From NCBI RefSeq assembly GCF_016461715.1, contig NZ_JAEMUI010000004.1, positions 124,001 to 188,000 of the forward strand: DNA of 64,000 nucleotides, in the 5' to 3' direction. The position numbers were made by a program, and so were the translations under genes. The notes under the pieces were generated by a model that had not been told where the DNA came from, searched no databases, and saw only the letters and a program-made list of their open reading frames with translations. Positions 47,484-56,556 of the stretch are shown piece by piece. Each line of letters starts with the position of its first letter. Position 1 is the stretch's first letter. The stretch is from Marinomonas spartinae. GTDB taxonomy: Bacteria; Pseudomonadota; Gammaproteobacteria; Pseudomonadales; Marinomonadaceae.

Positions 47484-49046
47484 ATGCATACAAACCATTC
47501 TTACCATACACTGCGCGTTATTCTTGGCGATCAATTAAACGCGGCCCATTCTTGGTTTCAAAAAAGAGACCAGGACGTGCTTTATCTGATCGCAGAACTG
47601 CACCCAGAAGCGACTTACGTGACACACCATATCCAAAAATTGTGCGCCTTTTTTCTCGCTATGGAACGTTTTTCAGAGGCTTTAAAAGACCATGGTCATC
47701 AAGTATGTTATCTCACGTTGGATGACACGCAAGGACAAACGCTTGATGAGGTCATCCTGACACTGGCGAGCCAGCACAAAGTGCAGCATATTGAATTGCA
47801 GCGCCCGGATGAATATCGTGTATTCAAGCAATATCAAACCCTTATCACCCAACAGTCGGTCCCTTCCGTACACATGGTCGATAGTGAGCATTTCCTATTG
47901 CCATTCAATGAGATTCCCCATTATTTTCAAGCCAATCATCCAGTTCGAATGGAGCATTTTTATCGTAGAATGCGCCAACGTTTTAATGTCCTGATGGCAG
48001 GAGAAGGCCAGCCAGAAGGGGGGAAATGGAACTACGACAGTCATAATCGCAATAAACTCAAAGAAAGCGACCTTGATAATATTCCTGTTCCTTTGTGTTT
48101 TCAGCACGATGTAACGCATTTACTTGAGCGCATAGAACGTCATGGCATTGTCTCCCTTGGTACCGCACAAGCCAGCTTAGCTTGGCCCGTGACCAGTCAA
48201 GATGCGCTAAGCTTGCTGACATTCTTTTGTGAGCATTTATTACCCAACTTTGGTCGTTTCCAAGATGCAATGACTCATAAAAGTCCCCATAGTTGGAGCT
48301 TATACCATTCGCGTTTATCCTTTGCTCTCAACAGTAAGTTGATTAGTCCAAAACACGTTATCAAAGCGGCGATTACTCACTATCAACATAATGATGCCAT
48401 CGATATTGCTCAAATTGAGGGCTTTGTCCGGCAAATACTGGGGTGGCGAGAGTATATGCGGGGTATGTATTGGATTAATATGCCCGCTTACCAGCGGCAG
48501 AATGTATTGGATGCCGAGCGAGATCTCCCTAGTTATTTTTGGCATGGACACACTAAGATGCACTGCCTTGCTAGTGCCATTGGCCAATCGCTCCACTATG
48601 CTTATGCTCATCATATTCAGCGGCTTATGGTGACAGGAAACTTCTGTTTATTAACTGGCATTCAGCCAGATCAAGTGGATGAGTGGTATTTGGGCATTTA
48701 TGTCGATGCTCTAGAATGGGTCGAGCTGCCAAACACTCGGGGGATGAGCCAGTTTGCTGACGGAGGCTGGATAGCCTCCAAACCTTACGCTGCCAGTGGT
48801 CATTACATTCAGAAAATGAGCGATTACTGCGGTGACTGCCACTATAAAGTCAAAGAGAAAGTCGGTGAAAAGGCCTGTCCACTCAATAGCCTTTACTGGC
48901 ATTTTATGATCAAACATCGCTCAAGGATCGCCACCAATCCACGTATCGGCATGCTTTATGGTCACTGGGATAAGCAAACGAAAGAGCAAAAACACGCCGT
49001 TTTAGCCCACGCTAAATGGTGCTTGGATAATATTGAAGCATTGTAA
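47484..49046 (+). CDS. Fe-S bacterial cryptochrome/(6-4) photolyase (PhrB/CryB type)
   Basis: A 520-residue protein of the FeS-BCP family. LRVILGDQLN near the N-terminus opens the antenna domain, and the FAD domain contains FVRQILGWREYMRGMYW and MVTGNFCLLTGIQPDQVDEWYL. Cys361, Cys449, Cys452 and Cys465 have the spacing 88, 3 and 13 residues known for the 4Fe-4S ligands of Agrobacterium PhrB. It should repair (6-4) photoproducts under blue light. The gene lies 11 bp behind the DASH gene and is probably cotranscribed with it. Confidence 0.94.
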   Translation: MHTNHSYHTLRVILGDQLNAAHSWFQKRDQDVLYLIAELHPEATYVTHHIQKLCAFFLAMERFSEALKDHGHQVCYLTLDDTQGQTLDEVILTLASQHKVQHIELQRPDEYRVFKQYQTLITQQSVPSVHMVDSEHFLLPFNEIPHYFQANHPVRMEHFYRRMRQRFNVLMAGEGQPEGGKWNYDSHNRNKLKESDLDNIPVPLCFQHDVTHLLERIERHGIVSLGTAQASLAWPVTSQDALSLLTFFCEHLLPNFGRFQDAMTHKSPHSWSLYHSRLSFALNSKLISPKHVIKAAITHYQHNDAIDIAQIEGFVRQILGWREYMRGMYWINMPAYQRQNVLDAERDLPSYFWHGHTKMHCLASAIGQSLHYAYAHHIQRLMVTGNFCLLTGIQPDQVDEWYLGIYVDALEWVELPNTRGMSQFADGGWIASKPYAASGHYIQKMSDYCGDCHYKVKEKVGEKACPLNSLYWHFMIKHRSRIATNPRIGMLYGHWDKQTKEQKHAVLAHAKWCLDNIEAL

Positions 49047-49213
49047 CGTCAGCCTCTCTCTTCAGCTCATCACTCTACTTTCTTTGCGGGACAGTCTTTT
49101 GTACTTCCTCGAGGCTAAAGTCTATATTACTATAAAAATAAGAACACTTTAGCCCCTTGATAATGAATGAGTTGATTACATGACCTAGTCATCTAGGAGA
49201 GAAAAAAATAAGT

Positions 49214-50353
49214 ATGTTGCAAGAGAATGATCTCATCTCCGATATCTATGGCTGTGTAGATGCGCCTCAGCAATGGGTTAGCGTGTTAAATCAATTAAAA
49301 AGGATATTAAACGCCTCCAGCGTCGCACTACAAGTCTATCGTCGTGAGACCAATAATACTTTTACCCTCAAGTGGAGTGTTCGCGATGCCTTTTCCCTAC
49401 AACATGCAGAACTCCATGATAAATGGGTGAATAATAGCGACAACCCACGTCACGAGATTCCGCTACAAAGTCCGATTCAGGTGATCTGCGATGATGATTA
49501 CTTTTCACCTCATAGCCCTCGTTTTCAACGCTTTCAACACCAACTCTCGAATGCAGGACTAGGCAAGGCCATTATGTTAGACATTCAGGGAGAGTCTAGT
49601 GCTTATATCTGCTTAATCGCTCATCATTTAGTGGGAGAAGACAGGGGCTTTTCACCCGATATTCAAGCCTTGCTCATGCGGCTCGCCCCCCATATAAAAC
49701 AAGCCGTTTCGTTAACCGAAAAAATGAATGCTACGTTGCATCTTCATAGCCATATGACCAGTGCGATGAATCAATTACGCACTGGGGTGTTACTCTTAGA
49801 CAATGAGGCTAACATATCTTGGTGTAACACTTGCGCCCACCAGCTTATTGACCAATCGAGCGATCTATCACTCATCAACCAAAAGTTGGTATTTAGACAA
49901 TCACAAGACTTACAAGAGTTCAAAACGCACTTCCAACGGACTGTTTCTTCCTCTTCTCGAGGCATTAGACGCATTGCGGTGTTAGGCAAGAATAGCGAGC
50001 AGTCAATCGAAGTGTTGCTTTCCCCTGTCGACCAAAGTCCTTCCTTGTGTGTGGATTTGAACATGGTGTCTAAAAATAATGTCATTATGTTTTTAAAAGG
50101 CAAAGACTCAACGAGCTTACAGCAAAATGAAATTCAAACGCTCTTTGGCCTAACCCCCACAGAGTCTCTGTTGGCCATTGCCCTTGCTGAGGGACATTCA
50201 TTAAACGATTATGCTGAACGTCGTGGTGTCTCAGTAGGTACGGCTCGTATTCAGCTAAAAAGCATTTTCTCAAAAATGCGCATTAATCGGCAATCCGAGC
50301 TGGTACAACGCCTTTGGTCATCCGTTTCTGCCAGTACCTCACGCTATTTCTAA
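49214..50353 (+). CDS. LuxR-type HTH transcriptional regulator
   Basis: A 379-residue protein. The C-terminal 65 residues form a LuxR HTH: LTPTESLLAIALAEGHSLNDYAERRGVSVGTARIQLKSIFSKM in parts. The N-terminal 310 residues look like GAF or PAS-like sensor folds (for example ALQVYRRETNN and LRTGVLLLDNEANISWCN), with no receiver or membrane segment. It precedes the serine hydrolase gene by about 200 bp and may activate it. The signal is unknown. Confidence 0.9.
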   Translation: MLQENDLISDIYGCVDAPQQWVSVLNQLKRILNASSVALQVYRRETNNTFTLKWSVRDAFSLQHAELHDKWVNNSDNPRHEIPLQSPIQVICDDDYFSPHSPRFQRFQHQLSNAGLGKAIMLDIQGESSAYICLIAHHLVGEDRGFSPDIQALLMRLAPHIKQAVSLTEKMNATLHLHSHMTSAMNQLRTGVLLLDNEANISWCNTCAHQLIDQSSDLSLINQKLVFRQSQDLQEFKTHFQRTVSSSSRGIRRIAVLGKNSEQSIEVLLSPVDQSPSLCVDLNMVSKNNVIMFLKGKDSTSLQQNEIQTLFGLTPTESLLAIALAEGHSLNDYAERRGVSVGTARIQLKSIFSKMRINRQSELVQRLWSSVSASTSRYF

Positions 50354-50555
50354 CATTTCAAGCCATTTCCAAGCGACCTACCGTTCAATCATTAAATAAG
50401 ACAACCCTCAAGAAGCCGAAAAGATCTCCCATATGGGAGATGACATTTATCCGCACAATTCAGATGATAGAGAATACCGTCTTATTGAAAACAGTCGTTA
50501 TTCTCAGAAAATAACGGTCTCCATATAAGAACAACTTCTATCAGGAGAGCTCTCT

Positions 50556-51821
50556 ATGTTGGCAAATAAAACCATCAAAAACATGCCTATCGATGATACA
50601 TCACCCAGCACACTACCATCCGATTCCATCTCGACCAGTGAGGTAAACCCTAATCAGGTAAACCCTTTAGTCGCCAAGGTCGGACCGGTTTCTGACGTCC
50701 CTGTCGCGATCCAAAATCTACGCTGGGCCATGCTAGATGGCGATGTAAACACGCTCACCTTTCGTTCTATGGACACACTATTTACCACACGCCAAGTCGG
50801 GCACTCTGGTCCCGTATCGATCTTGCCCCGCGAAGACGCCGACATGGACTTGACCTATTCGTTTGAAGGTAAAAACTACACAACAAACGACTTTCTAGAT
50901 CGCACCTATACCAACGCCATGTTAGTCATGAAAGACGGCAAAATCGTTTACGAAAACTATCTTAACCATATGCAACCAAATATTCGTCACATGGGATGGT
51001 CTATGACCAAATCATTAGTGTCTATTTTAGTTGGGATTGCTTATGAAGAAGGTCGTATCGAATCCTTAGACGAGCTGATTACCCACTACCTGCCTGAACT
51101 AGCAACGGGTGCCTATGAAGGCGTTACTATTCGCCAAGTGTTGGAAATGACTTCCGGAGTAGATTACGAAGAACGTTACGATTTTATTCATCCAGGTATA
51201 GCCGCCAAAAACCATATATTAGCCCTAGTCAAAAATGTCGCCCGCTTTGCAGACACCGCCAAGACCTTAGAACGCAAACATACACCAGGTACAGTATCTG
51301 AGTACAAAACCATTGATACTGCCGTATTAGGTGTTTTACTCGAAAAGGTATTAAAGGGCGAAAATCTCTCTTCTTATATGGCTCGAAAAATGTGGGAGCC
51401 CATGGGCATGGAACAAAATGGCTTCTTCATCATGGATGGACCGCCAGGCATTGGCCGCGAGTTCACAGGTGCTGGTTTTAACGCCACACTTCGCGACTGG
51501 GCACGAATTGGTCAGCTAATGCTCAACAAAGGCGAATTTAATGGTCATCGCATTATCAGCGAAAAGTATGTCGATCTATCCACTTGCCCAGCCTTGCCTG
51601 AAGACCCACAAAGCGGTGGTTATGGCTACCAATGGTGGACCATGCCAAACTGCAAGGCCTACTCAGCCATTGGGTTACAAGGTCAGTTTATATTCGTCGA
51701 TCCAGACACCAAAACGGTCATTGTAAAACTAAGCTATTTCCCACAAGAAAAAATGATTGAAGCGGAAAAAGAAGCCCTTACCTTCTTCAAGAAAATTTCT
51801 CATTGGACACCAACTAAATAA
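50556..51821 (+). CDS. Beta-lactamase-fold serine hydrolase, NylB-like
   Basis: A 421-residue enzyme with AGGAGAG before the start. The catalytic SxxK is Ser149-Met-Thr-Lys152 in GWSMTKSLVSI. The tyrosine motif appears as SEYKTIDTAVLGVLLEKV, and FTGAGFNATLRDWARIGQLML follows; this arrangement resembles 6-aminohexanoate-dimer hydrolase and class C/family VIII esterases. No signal peptide is seen, and the first 50 residues are polar and unconserved, so it likely works in the cytoplasm on small amides or esters. A true beta-lactamase role is unlikely for a cytoplasmic enzyme. Confidence 0.88.
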   Translation: MLANKTIKNMPIDDTSPSTLPSDSISTSEVNPNQVNPLVAKVGPVSDVPVAIQNLRWAMLDGDVNTLTFRSMDTLFTTRQVGHSGPVSILPREDADMDLTYSFEGKNYTTNDFLDRTYTNAMLVMKDGKIVYENYLNHMQPNIRHMGWSMTKSLVSILVGIAYEEGRIESLDELITHYLPELATGAYEGVTIRQVLEMTSGVDYEERYDFIHPGIAAKNHILALVKNVARFADTAKTLERKHTPGTVSEYKTIDTAVLGVLLEKVLKGENLSSYMARKMWEPMGMEQNGFFIMDGPPGIGREFTGAGFNATLRDWARIGQLMLNKGEFNGHRIISEKYVDLSTCPALPEDPQSGGYGYQWWTMPNCKAYSAIGLQGQFIFVDPDTKTVIVKLSYFPQEKMIEAEKEALTFFKKISHWTPTK

Positions 51822-51853
51822 TACTTTCATTGCTGAATGCTCCGTGAATATTA

Positions 51854-51893
51854 GCCTAAGTGTCATGTACCAAAAAAGCACTTAGGCTTCTTT
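51854..51893 (+). terminator. Terminator of the serine hydrolase gene
   Basis: GCCTAAGTG (51854-51862) pairs with CACTTAGGC (51879-51887) around 16 nt and is followed by TTCTTTT. Confidence 0.75.
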
Positions 51894-51924
51894 TCCGCCT
51901 CTACAAAGGTGATAGGCATTGGCG

Positions 51925-53151
51925 TTATGCGGTTACTTTCGTCGATAGGCCACAAACCTGCCGATACATGCCCATCCCTGAGACAATACCGAGCAGTGCC
52001 AAGCCTAACCAGATCCATTGATGACTAAATCCATCCAATGATAACAACCAGCCAATAGCAACGTTCCCCAAAAAGGCGGCCACCCCCCCCACACAGGAAT
52101 AGAGTCCGTAGTAACTCCCAAGCTCCGATTTATCACAAAAGAGCGGAACATACGCGCCTAATAGGGGTAACAACAGCATGGATCCCAAACTGAATATGAC
52201 GCCGTAAGCAATAAAGTTGAGCCAAGGCCAACCGGTCACATCGATTAAAAAGCACAGAAATGATCCGCCCATAATAAACAAACCTAATCCCATTGCTTTA
52301 GCACTACCAATGGTACGAGAGACCCAATAACTGATCGGCATTTGCAACGTAATGCCTAAAATTGACGTGGTCATAAATACCCAAGTAATCACATAAGGGC
52401 CAAGGCCACGGCTTGATACTTCATTCGGTAACGACAAATACAACTGTTGGAAAAACAAATGAAACGCACAAGCGCAGAGGATAAAACCCATAAAACGCTT
52501 ATTTTTCATCATGCTAGACCATTGTTGCCAGAAACGCTGATCCGCAGAAGAACGTTTCACTTGTTCACTTAGCTCAGGCAAAAAGCGCCACTGAATAAAA
52601 AATAACCCCAGAAACAAAATCGCCGAGATTAAGCCAACCCACATAAAGCTGACGGCCATAAAGGAAACACCGACCAAAGGGCCAAGCAGTACCCCACCTT
52701 CCCGCGCCCAGTTTTGCATAGCAAAAATACGATTTCGTTGCACTTGATCGGTGGCCTGATAAGCCAAATACGCGCTGCTAGAAGGGGTAAATAGCGCCCC
52801 TGCAAAGCCTGTGAAAAAAGCGCCCAGTAACAACAACGGTAAATTTTGTGCGAGCCCCAATAGAGCAAAGCCCAATACCCGAATCAAGCAGCCTAACAGG
52901 ATTAAGCGTTTATAACCTAAGTAATCCCCCAGTGTTCCCCCAATCAGGAACAAGCCCTGTTGGCTCAGTACACGCAGGCCAATGACCAAACCGACATACC
53001 AAGGGCTCAGCCCCAATGACCGCTGCAGATGATCCGCGAGATAGGGCAACAGCATGTAAAAACCTAGGTTGAAGGTAAAGCTGTTAAGGATCAACACGCG
53101 ACTGGCAGCCGACAAGCGACGCCAGTCATTAAGAAAGTCCGAGGTATTCAT
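51925..53151 (-). CDS. MFS transporter in the iron-uptake operon
   Basis: A 408-residue protein with 12 membrane helices. The loop GDYLGYKRLILLGCLIRVLG after helix 2 is the MFS loop motif. It is the third gene of the operon, 62 bp behind the ATPase. MFS proteins in such positions often export a siderophore or carry the iron chelate through the inner membrane, but no siderophore synthesis genes are in the window. Confidence 0.9.
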   Translation of the reverse strand: MNTSDFLNDWRRLSAASRVLILNSFTFNLGFYMLLPYLADHLQRSLGLSPWYVGLVIGLRVLSQQGLFLIGGTLGDYLGYKRLILLGCLIRVLGFALLGLAQNLPLLLLGAFFTGFAGALFTPSSSAYLAYQATDQVQRNRIFAMQNWAREGGVLLGPLVGVSFMAVSFMWVGLISAILFLGLFFIQWRFLPELSEQVKRSSADQRFWQQWSSMMKNKRFMGFILCACAFHLFFQQLYLSLPNEVSSRGLGPYVITWVFMTTSILGITLQMPISYWVSRTIGSAKAMGLGLFIMGGSFLCFLIDVTGWPWLNFIAYGVIFSLGSMLLLPLLGAYVPLFCDKSELGSYYGLYSCVGGVAAFLGNVAIGWLLSLDGFSHQWIWLGLALLGIVSGMGMYRQVCGLSTKVTA

Positions 53152-53213
53152 GAATAATCTATTGGGATACTCTTAGGTAAGAAGAGGGTAAAATAAGGAA
53201 TGGACGGTAGAGT

Positions 53214-54008
53214 TTACACCACCGCCGCTAAAGGTGCTTCGTGTCCATTGCGTTGTGTTCGAATAAATGGGACACCCGCACTATCCAGAATGACATCGGC
53301 TTTCACACCATACACTGTTTCCACTAACTCTGGTGTCAATACTTCTTTAGGCGAGCCATGAGCCACCAGCTTACCGCCCTTTAATACCAACAAGTTATCG
53401 GCATACTGTGCAGCCAAATTCAAATCGTGTAGGACCATCACTGAAACCCAGTCTTTCGCTTTGGTTTGTGAATCTAAATGATCCAGCATGACTTGCTGGA
53501 AATGCAGATCCAACGCACTGACGGGTTCGTCCAGCATAAGAATTTTCGGCTGACGCATAAGAGCCTGAGCAAACAGCACCATCTGGCATTGTCCACCACT
53601 TAATGTCCGCACATCACGATTGGCAAGATGTACAAGCCCAATTTGATGCAAGGCACCAAGCGCTTCTTCTAGCAAGCTATCGCCAAGTTTTAAGGATAAA
53701 GCATCAAGCTGACCAAGCAGCACCACTTCTAATACACTCAGGCCCACATCAAGGCGAATGTCTTGGGGCATATAGCCAAAATGTTGGCGCCACTCACCAA
53801 GATGTTTGCGGTCTATTTCTTGATCCTGAAAGAAAATACGTCCTTGCTGAGGCGCTAAATCGCCAAATAAGGCTTTCAGCAACGAGCTCTTACCTGTGCC
53901 GTTCGGGCCAATGATCACATGAGTTTGCCCGGCCTTAAGGGTAAAGCTCATATCATCCGCTAGCACCAAATCATCAAAGGCGAGATGTAAATGACGAACT
54001 TCTAACAT
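53214..54008 (-). CDS. Iron-chelate ABC importer ATP-binding protein (FecE/FepC/BtuD type)
   Basis: A 264-residue ATPase. Walker A VIIGPNGTGKSS, Q-loop GYMPQDIRLDVG, signature LSGGQCQMVLFAQAL, Walker B ILMLDEPVSALD and H-loop MVLHDLNLA are intact. The signature has QCQM where most relatives have QRQR. It starts 2 bp after the permease stop codon. Confidence 0.92.
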   Translation of the reverse strand: MLEVRHLHLAFDDLVLADDMSFTLKAGQTHVIIGPNGTGKSSLLKALFGDLAPQQGRIFFQDQEIDRKHLGEWRQHFGYMPQDIRLDVGLSVLEVVLLGQLDALSLKLGDSLLEEALGALHQIGLVHLANRDVRTLSGGQCQMVLFAQALMRQPKILMLDEPVSALDLHFQQVMLDHLDSQTKAKDWVSVMVLHDLNLAAQYADNLLVLKGGKLVAHGSPKEVLTPELVETVYGVKADVILDSAGVPFIRTQRNGHEAPLAAVV

Positions 54009-54010
54009 AT

Positions 54011-55066
54011 TTAGCGTCTCTTACTCATGATCAACCAGAAGAAAAACGGCACCCCGATAATGGCCGTCACAATACCAATAGGAAACAGCGCCCCAGGTAC
54101 AATCACTTTGGACAATACCGACGCACTGGATAATAAAAACGCCCCCACAAGAAAGGATAAAGGCAAAAAGTAACGTTGATCTTCCCCCACCAACATACGG
54201 GCAATATTGGGCGCGACAATGCCGATAAAACCAATGATACCAACAAAACTGGTGACAGTAGCCGTCATAATGGCGACAAGCACCAGCGTTTTTAGTCGTA
54301 GGCGTGTCACGTCAACCCCTAAGCTTTTTGCCCTCTCTTCCCCTAAACGTAAGGCCGTCAGCTTCCACGAGTCTTTTATCAAAATGATCAGACACAGAGT
54401 GATCATGCCAGCGGTAATACTCACATTCGTCCAACTGGATTTGGTTAAACTACCAAACAACCAAAACAAAATTTGCTGACTCAACTCTGGCGAAGACACA
54501 AATTGTACCAACGAGAGTAGTGATTGAAATAAGAAGAGCAGGGCAATCCCCGCAAGAATCAGCTGGCCCGAGGTAATATGACGCATCATTGCCAGTCCAA
54601 ACAACAAACTTGCAGATAACATACAACATACGAAGGCACCGATGGGCACCGCCACATTCGATTCCAAACCAAGGGAACCTAAATACAACATCAAAGCCGC
54701 CCCAAAGCCCGATGCCGCCGCCATCCCTAAGGTGTAAGGGCTGGCCATTGGGTTATTTAGCAAGGTTTGCATCTCAGCCCCACCTACCCCTAATGAGCCC
54801 CCTACGACCACGGCCATAACGGCCATGGGTAAGCGCAGGCTGGACACAATAATTTGTGTCGTATTCGCTACCTCAACGGGGAAACCAAACAGGTGCGCCA
54901 AGGCATGGGTGACATCCAGCACACTGATCATGGATGGGCCGGTGGCAATATCGAAAACAAAAGACAATACCAATAGCAGGGCCAGTAAACTGATTATCAA
55001 AAACCGTCGTCGTTCATAGCTTCGCTGAGCCTTAAGGGCACTATGAACTATATTTGAATCTATCAT
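54011..55066 (-). CDS. Iron-chelate ABC importer permease (FecCD family)
   Basis: A 351-residue membrane protein with about ten helices. The blocks LRLPMAVMAVVVGGSLGVGGAEMQTLLNNPMASPYTLG and FVGIIGFIGIVAPNIARMLVG (shown in parts) are the FecCD signature. The protein uses one permease gene, so a homodimer is expected. It is the first gene of the operon, transcribed away from the binding-protein gene under a Fur box. Confidence 0.93.
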   Translation of the reverse strand: MIDSNIVHSALKAQRSYERRRFLIISLLALLLVLSFVFDIATGPSMISVLDVTHALAHLFGFPVEVANTTQIIVSSLRLPMAVMAVVVGGSLGVGGAEMQTLLNNPMASPYTLGMAAASGFGAALMLYLGSLGLESNVAVPIGAFVCCMLSASLLFGLAMMRHITSGQLILAGIALLFLFQSLLSLVQFVSSPELSQQILFWLFGSLTKSSWTNVSITAGMITLCLIILIKDSWKLTALRLGEERAKSLGVDVTRLRLKTLVLVAIMTATVTSFVGIIGFIGIVAPNIARMLVGEDQRYFLPLSFLVGAFLLSSASVLSKVIVPGALFPIGIVTAIIGVPFFFWLIMSKRR

Positions 55067-55402
55067 GTATTTTTATCCTGTATTGCCCGTGAACCTTGGA
55101 TAACACCGTCGTGACCTAAGGCAATACACCTTTTCGTTAGGAAAACCATCGCTAAAACGCCTTGTTCTTCGCTTACTTGCTTCTCAATAACACAAATTGA
55201 GCCGCCTATTATCGCGTTTCTACAAAATCATTAAAGAGCTATTCGCAATATAATTAGAAAAAGCAATGATAATGATTTGCATATGTATTGTAATTGAACG
55301 TAATATTCGCACAAGTGATTCTTGTGTTTTTACGGCCTTTTCTAAAGCCGCCCTTATTCGTAAGTTAAAAAATGTGTTGATGATTTCTTAAGGATACTAT
55401 TC
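55067..55402. other. Divergent 336-bp regulatory region of the iron-chelate genes
   Basis: AT-rich, gene-free. It contains the Fur box at 55262-55280 and leaders of the permease operon (left) and the binding-protein gene (right). Nothing else was recognised. Confidence 0.6.
55262..55280. promoter_or_regulatory. Fur box
   Basis: AGCAATGATAATGATTTGC matches the 19-bp Fur consensus at 13 positions, including the central AATGATAAT. It sits between the divergent iron-uptake genes. Confidence 0.75.
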
Positions 55403-56482
55403 ATGCTTAAAAAACTACTCTGTACTGCAGCGCTGTTGTTCTCAACCCTCAGCGTCGCTCAGACCACTACCATTACCGACGTTTTAGGACGACACGTCAC
55501 CTTTGATGCGCCAGCAAAACGCGTCATTGTAGGATTTTACCCTGAAGATTATATGGCCATCGGTACCGAAGCTGCTTATGACCATGTGGTTGGTATGTCA
55601 AGATACATTTGGGAAGCCCGCAAAGCAAACTGGGACATGTATGTCAAACACCGCCCTTCATTGGCCAAGATCCCAGCTATTGGCCGAGTGGATACTAAGA
55701 CTTTCTCGGTAGAAAAGGTCATCAGCCTAAACCCAGATCTTATTATGCTGGCAGCTTGGCAATACAAAGCACTTGGTGATGATGTAAAACGCTTGGAAAA
55801 TGCTGGCATTCCTGTCGTGGTGGTGGACTACAACGCCGAAACCTTAAAACGTCATGTGTTAAGCACCAAAATCATTGGGGTGATAACAGGTCAACAGAAG
55901 CGTGCCGAAGAAATCGCCAACCAATACGCTCATACCATCCATATGATTGAGAATCGACTCGCCAAAGCCAATTTACCGAAGCCAAAAGTCTACACGGAGT
56001 TTGGCGCCTCTGGGGTCAATGATATTGGTTATACTTTTGGTAAAAACATGTGGGGAGCCATTAGTACCATTGCTGGGGGAGATAATATCGCCGCCCCTTA
56101 TGTGGAATGGTGGGGAAAAATGAACCCAGAACAAATCATTGCCTCTAACCCTGACGTCATCGTGATAACAGGATACGAAGTAGGAAAAAGTGATGGCATG
56201 CTGATGGGACAGGGGATTTCTAAAAAAGTGGCCCAAGAACGTTTAGCGGGCTTTAAAAATCGTACGGGGTGGTCAACCATATCAGCGGTCAAAAATAACC
56301 GTATGTATGGTGCTTACCATGGTGCTTGTCGTACCATTTTAGACGGCCCCATGTTTGAATTCTACGCCAAAGCGCTCTATCCCAAGCTGTTTAGCGACTT
56401 AAATCCACAGCAGGATTATATAAACTTCTATAAAAAATACCTACCAGTTGTGCCAAAAGGCACCTTTATGGTTAAGATATAA
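55403..56482 (+). CDS. Iron-chelate ABC importer periplasmic binding protein (FepB/FecB/TroA-like)
   Basis: A 359-residue protein with a signal peptide ending about SVAQT (residue 19-20). The TTITDVLGRHVTFDAPAKRVIVGFYPEDYMAIG start and VEKVISLNPDLIMLA are the class III binding-protein marks. The middle has GKNMWGAISTIAGGDNIAA and the end SAVKNNRMYGAYH. It delivers an Fe(III) complex or similar to the FecCD permease encoded divergently. Which chelate is used is not clear. Confidence 0.92.
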   Translation: MLKKLLCTAALLFSTLSVAQTTTITDVLGRHVTFDAPAKRVIVGFYPEDYMAIGTEAAYDHVVGMSRYIWEARKANWDMYVKHRPSLAKIPAIGRVDTKTFSVEKVISLNPDLIMLAAWQYKALGDDVKRLENAGIPVVVVDYNAETLKRHVLSTKIIGVITGQQKRAEEIANQYAHTIHMIENRLAKANLPKPKVYTEFGASGVNDIGYTFGKNMWGAISTIAGGDNIAAPYVEWWGKMNPEQIIASNPDVIVITGYEVGKSDGMLMGQGISKKVAQERLAGFKNRTGWSTISAVKNNRMYGAYHGACRTILDGPMFEFYAKALYPKLFSDLNPQQDYINFYKKYLPVVPKGTFMVKI

Positions 56483-56490
56483 CCTAATAA

Positions 56491-56522
56491 AAAGCCTGAG
56501 CAACCTGCTGCTCAGGCTTTTT
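56491..56522. terminator. Bidirectional terminator
   Basis: A perfect 12-bp stem AAAGCCTGAGCA (56491-56502) / TGCTCAGGCTTT (56509-56520) has an A-run before and a T-run after. It lies between the binding-protein gene and the convergent MFS gene. Confidence 0.9.
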
Positions 56523-56556
56523 CTATAGAGTTGACTGCAACCAACGGCTCAAAATA

